DNA of 64,000 bases from Mycobacterium pinniadriaticum (GTDB taxonomy: Bacteria; Actinomycetota; Actinomycetes; Mycobacteriales; Mycobacteriaceae), in NCBI RefSeq assembly GCF_026242045.1, contig NZ_JAPJDO010000019.1, positions 48,195 through 112,194 on the forward strand. The letters are read 5' to 3'. Under the pieces are notes generated by a model. The model ran no database searches, had not been told where the DNA came from, and saw nothing but the letters and a program-made list of their open reading frames with translations. Made by a program: the position numbers and the translations under genes. Of this stretch, positions 60,601-64,000 are shown piece after piece; the first letter of the stretch is position 1, and every line of letters begins with the position of its first letter.

Positions 60601-60836
60601 TCGGTGTGCCCGACCCGCGGTATGGCGAGGAGATCTGCGCGTGGATCAAGATGCGCCCCGGCGCCGCTCCGCTCGATGCTGCCGCGGTTCACACATTCTC
60701 GTCCGGAAAGCTGGCGCACTACAAGATTCCGCGCTACGTGCGGGTCGTCGACGACTTCCCGATGACCGTCACCGGCAAGGTGCGCAAGGTCGAGATGCGT
60801 GCCGAAATGGTCCGGGTGCTCGACTCGCCGCTTTAG
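57687..60836 (+). CDS. Tandem double acyl-CoA synthetase (two AMP-binding enzymes in one chain)
   Basis: A 1049-residue chain with two complete acyl-CoA ligase domains. Domain 1 (about 5-505) has YTSGTTGFPKGAVLTH near 165, FGQTECSPIT near 310 and the catalytic Lys in NASGKVQKAI near 494. Domain 2 (about 530-1045) has YTSGTTGAPKGAVLSH near 696, YGMTETSPVSC near 838, the hinge GRIKDMVIRGGENVYP near 943, and the final Lys in TVTGKVRKVEMR near 1028. Single-domain FadD proteins are about 500-550 residues, so this is a fusion of two. Both halves keep their motifs, so both may be active on different acids of the same pathway. ATG 57687 is used because AAGGAG lies six bases upstream. Confidence 0.9.
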   Translation: MTTSASTGISLSDVLARHARVRPDKPAFADPRRRGTFGEIDAHVTRLANALAQRGTCRGDRVAVLGLNSLELVEAWFATLRLGAVVVPLNFRLVADEIAYQLADSGSTAVVVDAGLAPVLEAARTPTDSVHTVITIGDDLQSIIAAADDDPVDVVTADEDPAFIVYTSGTTGFPKGAVLTHRNLYLHAFSSIATLGHRVDDDCWLGVAPLFHTAGVSGMLPAFLTGGKVVIPPSGGFDAEATVRTIVEERVTSCWMTPAQWQIVCAMDGLAEWDLSHLRRVWWGAAPASTTLLQSMIGAFPGAEIVAAFGQTECSPITCLLRGEDAIAKIGSVGTPMLNVEARIVDDDMNDVAPGEVGEIVYQGPLVMREYWNKPAQTAEAFRGGWFHSGDLVRQDEDGYIYVVDRKKDMIISGGENIYSAEVENVLAAHPKVVEVAVIGVPDPKWGETPLAVIVPRDRNAPPTDDEIESHCREHLAAYKRPRRVVLVDALPRNASGKVQKAILRERHAAPLSYAAGPVDVALLDETIGANFERTVSAHPDVDALVEVPTGRRWTYAELNREIDVLARALMSSGIDKGDRVAIWAPNCAEWTILQYATAKVGAILVTVNPAYRTHELAYVLQHAGVRMLVSASEFKSSDYRSMVAEVRAEVPDLAEVVFLDSPDWESLRHRADRTSAAELRSRMGSLTPSDPINLQYTSGTTGAPKGAVLSHRNILNNGFFVTDLINFGPGDRLCIPVPFYHCFGMVMGNLGCTTHGATMVIPAAGFDPGATLAAVEQERCTALYGVPTMFIAMLGHPDLAHRDVSTLRTGIMAGAPCPVEIMKRCLDALNMSEVSIAYGMTETSPVSCQTLIDDDLDRRTGTVGRAHPHVEIKIVDPDTGALIDRGETGEFCTRGYSVMLGYWSDEDKTAEVIDDEGWMHTGDLAVMRDDGYCQIVGRIKDMVIRGGENVYPREIEEFLHTHPDIDDVQVIGVPDPRYGEEICAWIKMRPGAAPLDAAAVHTFSSGKLAHYKIPRYVRVVDDFPMTVTGKVRKVEMRAEMVRVLDSPL

Positions 60837-62311
60837 TGCACCCCCTCCATCAGCCGGCTGACCCGGGGCGCGAACCCCCACACGATCACGCCGACGGCGA
60901 TCGCGACCAGACCGAGAATGCCGAAATAGGCGAATTCGTGGTCGGGACTGTAGTACCCCGACAGCACGCCCGACATCGCCGTGCCCAGGCCGACGGAGAA
61001 GAAGTACAGCGCCATCATCTGCGCCCGAAATGCGTTGGGCGCCAGCTGGGTGGTGACCGAAAGGCCGATTGGCGACAGCATCAGCTCGGACACCGCGAAG
61101 ACCGCCATGACCGCCACCACGACGAGGGCGGGCACGCTGCGTCCGGTCGACCCCGCCATCGGCAGGAACAGCAGAAACGCCAATCCCATCCCGATGACCC
61201 CATAGGCGAATTTGCGTGGAGTGGTCGGTGCTCGCCGGCCCAGCTTGGTCCACATCGCCGCAAACAGCGGTGACAGCAGGATGATCCACACCGGTTCGAT
61301 CGAGCCGATCCAGTTCGACGGTGCGGTCCACCCGAAGATGGACCAGTTGATCCGCTCGTCGGAATAGACCGCCAACACCGTGAAGATCTGCTGGAACAGC
61401 GACCAGAACACCGCGTTGGCGATGAACAGCGGGATGAACGCCTGCACCCGGGTCCGCTCCAGCGGCTGGACACTCGGGCTACCCAGCATCACCGCGAAGT
61501 AGCCGATCGAGGCCACGACGAGGATCCCGGTGGTCACCTGCGACAGGTTCGCCAGGGTGATCAGACCGAGGAAGAACGCGAGCACGACGACTGCCAGAAT
61601 CAGCAGCGCGATACCTGTGGTGCGCCAGAACGCGCTGTGCGACAACGGATGCGGAACGGTTCTGCCGTGCTCGCCCAGATTGCGCCGGAATACCACGTAC
61701 TGCGCCAGCCCCAACGCCATGCCGACCGCGGCGGCGCCGAAACCGTAGTGGAACCCCAGATTGGTCTGCAGTAGGCCGGTGATCAGGGGACCGACGAAGG
61801 CGCCCAGATTGATTCCGAGGTAGAACAGCGTGAACCCGCCGTCGCGGCGCGGGTCACCGTCGTCATACAGCGTGCCGAGCAGCGATGATGCATTGGCTTT
61901 CAGCGCTCCCGATCCCAGTGCGATGAGCACCAGGCCGACGGCGACGCCCGTCAATCCGGGCAGCACCGCCAGGGCGATGTGGCCACACATGACCACCACC
62001 CCGCCGTAGAACACGGTTCGCTCCATGCCCAGCAGGCGGTCGGCGATCCAGCCGCCCAACACCGTTGACAGGTAGACCAGACCGCCGTAGGCGCCGACGA
62101 TGCCGGTGGCGGTGGTCTTCGGCAGGGCCAGGCCGCCGTCGGTGAGCGAGTAGTACAGGTAGTACCCGAGGATGGTCAGCATCCCGTAAAACGAGAAGCG
62201 CTCCCAGAGCTCGACGCCGAAGAGGTTGGCCAGACCGATCGGATGCCCGAACAGGGTGCGGTGCGCGGACGGGATATCGGTTCGTGCGGCGTCAGCCATG
62301 GATGTCACCAT
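60833..62311 (-). CDS. POT-family (peptide/MFS) proton-coupled transporter
   Basis: A 492-residue major-facilitator transporter of the proton-dependent oligopeptide group. The characteristic N-terminal motif is FGVELWERFSFYGMLTILGYYLYY near 32 (E-x-x-E-R-F-S-F-Y), and the central FYLGINLGAFVGPLITGLL near 162 is the PTR2 family signature. About 12-14 hydrophobic helices are visible. It would import di/tripeptides or related small molecules. ATG 62311 or 62299. It is convergent with the double synthetase gene (4-base overlap). It need not belong to the island. Confidence 0.85.
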   Translation of the reverse strand: MVTSMADAARTDIPSAHRTLFGHPIGLANLFGVELWERFSFYGMLTILGYYLYYSLTDGGLALPKTTATGIVGAYGGLVYLSTVLGGWIADRLLGMERTVFYGGVVVMCGHIALAVLPGLTGVAVGLVLIALGSGALKANASSLLGTLYDDGDPRRDGGFTLFYLGINLGAFVGPLITGLLQTNLGFHYGFGAAAVGMALGLAQYVVFRRNLGEHGRTVPHPLSHSAFWRTTGIALLILAVVVLAFFLGLITLANLSQVTTGILVVASIGYFAVMLGSPSVQPLERTRVQAFIPLFIANAVFWSLFQQIFTVLAVYSDERINWSIFGWTAPSNWIGSIEPVWIILLSPLFAAMWTKLGRRAPTTPRKFAYGVIGMGLAFLLFLPMAGSTGRSVPALVVVAVMAVFAVSELMLSPIGLSVTTQLAPNAFRAQMMALYFFSVGLGTAMSGVLSGYYSPDHEFAYFGILGLVAIAVGVIVWGFAPRVSRLMEGVH

Positions 62312-62587
62312 GCCACATGGTTAACCAAAGGCTCAGCCGATCAACACCGGCCGTTCACCTTCACCAGAGCAGGACGATGGTCACCTGTTCGCCGACGTCA
62401 TCCTGCCCAGCGGACTCGTCGGGACCGGCCGCATCGGCGCGCGGCAGCTCGACGATGGGGGCGAGCGGCGGTTCCGCATGCGGACGTGTCACATCGCCAG
62501 TGTCGTGCTGATGGCGAAATGCTGTCACGGGTAGCCGGCTACTCGAACCCGCACGCGGGCATCGCCCGGCGCCGGCCGGAACGCGCC

Positions 62588-63466
62588 TCAGCGACGTGGG
62601 CGTAGTCCCCCCGCCGCAGCCAGCACGGTGGCGGTAAGGGTGTTCATCAGCGGACTGTCGAGCTTCCAGCACTGCCAGAACAGCGGAACGTCCAGGTAGA
62701 CGTCGCAGATCTCGACAAAGGATCCGTCGGCCAGAGCCGGCGCGGCCGACTGTTCGGGATACATCCCCCAGCCCAGTCCGGCTCTTACCGCCGTCCCGAA
62801 CCCCTCCGACGTCGGGACGTAGTGCACGGGTCGATCGATGGCACGGCGAAATACTTTACGGACCAACATATCCTGCAACGCGTCATCGCGATTCCACGCC
62901 AGTGACGGTGCGCGCGCGACCGCCTCGGCGGTGAACCCGCCTGGCAGATGGCGCTTTACGTAGTCGGCGCCGGCTACCGGCAGATATCGCATCACGCCGA
63001 GCGGTCGCACCCGGCAGCCCGGCACCGGTGTGCGTTCGGTGGTGACCGCTCCCATCACCACACCTTCGCGCAGCAACCGCGCCGAGTGGTCCTGGTCTTC
63101 GATGCGGATGTCGAACAGCACATCGGGATGCCCGGACAGCACGTCGGCGAACCATGTCACCATCGAGTCCGCGTTGACCGCCATCGCAATCCGCGGCCGC
63201 GCCGCCGACTGACCGCCCCCGGTCATCTCGGCGACGGCCTCCGCCTCCAGCATCGCGGTCTGGGCCGCGAGTCGCAGCAGCGGTATCCCCGCTGGGGTTG
63301 GCACACAGGGCTTTCCGCGGACCAGCAACACCTGGCCGACATGCTTCTCGAGTGTCTTGATGCGCTGGCTCACCGCCGAGGGCGTCACGTGCAGTCGATC
63401 GGCTGCCGCCTCGAAGCTGCCGAGCTCGACTATCGCGGCGAAGGCGGCGAGTTGGTCCGCATCCAA
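62588..63466 (-). CDS. LysR-family regulator (LysG/ArgP-like)
   Basis: A 292-residue LysR regulator. The N-terminal HTH (about 1-60) shows LGSFEAAADRLHVTPSAVSQRIKTLE, and the C-terminal sensor has the ArgP/LysG-type flow. The start is TTG at 63466, preceded by GGTGAGG and matching the family N-terminus (LDADQLAAFAAIVE); the longer frame reads through the small secreted gene and is rejected. In mycobacteria LysG controls the lysine exporter LysE, but no LysE gene is next to it here, so the target is open. The 276 bases downstream (62312-62587) show no clear gene. Confidence 0.82.
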   Translation of the reverse strand: MDADQLAAFAAIVELGSFEAAADRLHVTPSAVSQRIKTLEKHVGQVLLVRGKPCVPTPAGIPLLRLAAQTAMLEAEAVAEMTGGGQSAARPRIAMAVNADSMVTWFADVLSGHPDVLFDIRIEDQDHSARLLREGVVMGAVTTERTPVPGCRVRPLGVMRYLPVAGADYVKRHLPGGFTAEAVARAPSLAWNRDDALQDMLVRKVFRRAIDRPVHYVPTSEGFGTAVRAGLGWGMYPEQSAAPALADGSFVEICDVYLDVPLFWQCWKLDSPLMNTLTATVLAAAGGLRPRR

Positions 63467-63486
63467 GCGGGCCTCACCGGGGCGGC

Positions 63487-63759
63487 TCAGAAGCAGGGAT
63501 CCGAGCCGGGGGTGTAGTACGGAATACCCTGCGGCGTGTAGCACGGCGGCTGACCGGCGGCCGCCTGCGCGGCCGCGTCGTTGACATCGGCCACCGCACC
63601 ACCTACCACGGCATCGGTGGCGATATTGGTACAACCACCCACGACGACGTGACGCCCCCCGAAGTCACCGCACACGTCGGCGTGTGCGCCCGGTGCGATC
63701 GCCACCGGCACCGCGGCCATTGCCATAGCGCTCAACAGCGCCGCTGCCAGCCTTTTCAT
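63487..63759 (-). CDS. Small secreted protein
   Basis: A 90-residue protein with a classical signal peptide (MKRLAAALLSAMAMAAVPVA to AHA-DV, cleavage near 28). The mature part of about 62 residues has four cysteines (DVCGD, GGCTN, PPCYT, DPCF), which could form two disulfides. GGGGAAG precedes ATG 63759; an in-frame GTG at 63768 is less likely. Family not recognised; small cysteine-containing secreted proteins like this are common in mycobacteria. Confidence 0.75.
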   Translation of the reverse strand: MKRLAAALLSAMAMAAVPVAIAPGAHADVCGDFGGRHVVVGGCTNIATDAVVGGAVADVNDAAAQAAAGQPPCYTPQGIPYYTPGSDPCF

Positions 63760-63852
63760 GGTCCGCACTTCCCCTCTTGAGCCCGACTCAGGAGGAATTA
63801 TCGCCGTCGATGGTCGCTACCGCTGCCTATTCGCGCGAGCGGGCCGCCGTTC

Positions 63853-64000
63853 TCACTTCAGCGAGTAGCGGATCGGCAGGTGTTTGATCCCGCCGACGAA
63901 GGTGGTGGCCATCAACTCGGGTTCGCCGGCCAGTTCGATGGATGTGATGCGGGGGACGAGTTCGGTGAAGAAGCTGTTCATCTCCATGCGGGCCAGGGCC
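63853..64000 (-). CDS. Cytochrome P450, C-terminus only (runs off right edge)
   Basis: The last 49 codons of a frame entering from the right edge. The sequence LARMEMNSFFTELVPRITSIEL and the end GGIKHLPIRYSLK are typical of the end of mycobacterial cytochromes P450, where the final helix and beta-bulge are followed by a conserved loop ending in a basic tail. The heme-binding loop lies outside the window, so the assignment rests on the tail alone. Confidence 0.65.
   Translation of the reverse strand, partial: ALARMEMNSFFTELVPRITSIELAGEPELMATTFVGGIKHLPIRYSLK

Noticed and set aside
59817..61331. A 504-codon minus-strand frame across the end of the double synthetase and the transporter
   Set aside because: It overlaps two real genes out of frame and shows no domain.
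62361..62672. A 103-codon minus-strand frame between the POT and LysR genes
   Set aside because: Its end (VELPRADAAGPDES, then TIVLLW) looks faintly protein-like, but it starts inside the LysR gene, has no ribosome site and no family; it could at most be a gene remnant.
1..64000. tRNA, rRNA, CRISPR, integrase or insertion sequence
   Set aside because: No cloverleaf-like tRNA sequence, no rRNA conserved stretch, no regular repeat-spacer array and no transposase or integrase motif was seen in reading both strands.

Overview
The window reads as a high-GC, fast-growing mycobacterium (Mycolicibacterium-like). The grounds are homologues of MbtA, MbtB, MbtI, MbtK, MbtL and MbtM, IdeR-type iron boxes, a PGRS-type glycine-rich protein, a mycoredoxin-like protein, many acyl-CoA enzymes and many GTG/TTG starts. 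No tRNA, rRNA, CRISPR array or transposase was seen.

1-22.7 kb: a siderophore locus. An NRPS entering from the left edge and mbtB (minus strand) face mbtA and are followed by mbtI. After that come an IdeR-box-associated GT2 glycosyltransferase and a three-gene ABC exporter, a GT1 glycosyltransferase, a free-standing A-T-TE synthetase, a truncated antiporter, a flavin monooxygenase with its own IdeR box, a PGRS-like protein and a TIM-barrel protein. The lipid-tail genes mbtL-mbtM-mbtN-mbtK close the region, with mbtN broken at several points. In M. tuberculosis the core (mbt-1) and lipid-tail (mbt-2) loci are separate; here they lie within about 16 kb and bracket an undescribed glycosylation, export and tailoring cassette.

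22.7-41.8 kb: ordinary metabolic blocks. These are an SRPBCC protein with a sulfatase; a small secreted protein; an aromatic meta-cleavage set (VOC dioxygenase, FAH hydrolase, TetR, MhpA-like hydroxylase); an aldehyde/glutaryl-CoA dehydrogenase operon facing a XRE-cupin regulator across an inverted repeat; a peroxiredoxin-rhodanese pair; and a polyol block (zinc dehydrogenase, fused mannitol-type PTS IICBA, DeoR regulator). An identical operator architecture, ATACCC-N4-GGGTAT, precedes both the small secreted protein and the peroxiredoxin.

41.9-60.8 kb: a catabolic-looking island. It has a double-headed TetR regulator, an AraC regulator, two related FAD hydroxylases (one fused to a ferredoxin and a ferredoxin reductase), two paralogous epoxide hydrolases in opposite orientation, two SDRs, a degenerate RibBA-like protein, an LLM flavin monooxygenase, an enoyl-CoA hydratase, a paired acyl-CoA dehydrogenase and a double acyl-CoA synthetase. 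The set fits oxygenation, epoxide opening, alcohol oxidation and CoA-dependent breakdown of a cyclic or terpenoid-like hydrophobic compound; the substrate is not readable from sequence.

60.8-64 kb: a POT-family transporter, a LysR regulator, a small secreted protein and the C-terminus of a probable cytochrome P450 running off the right edge.
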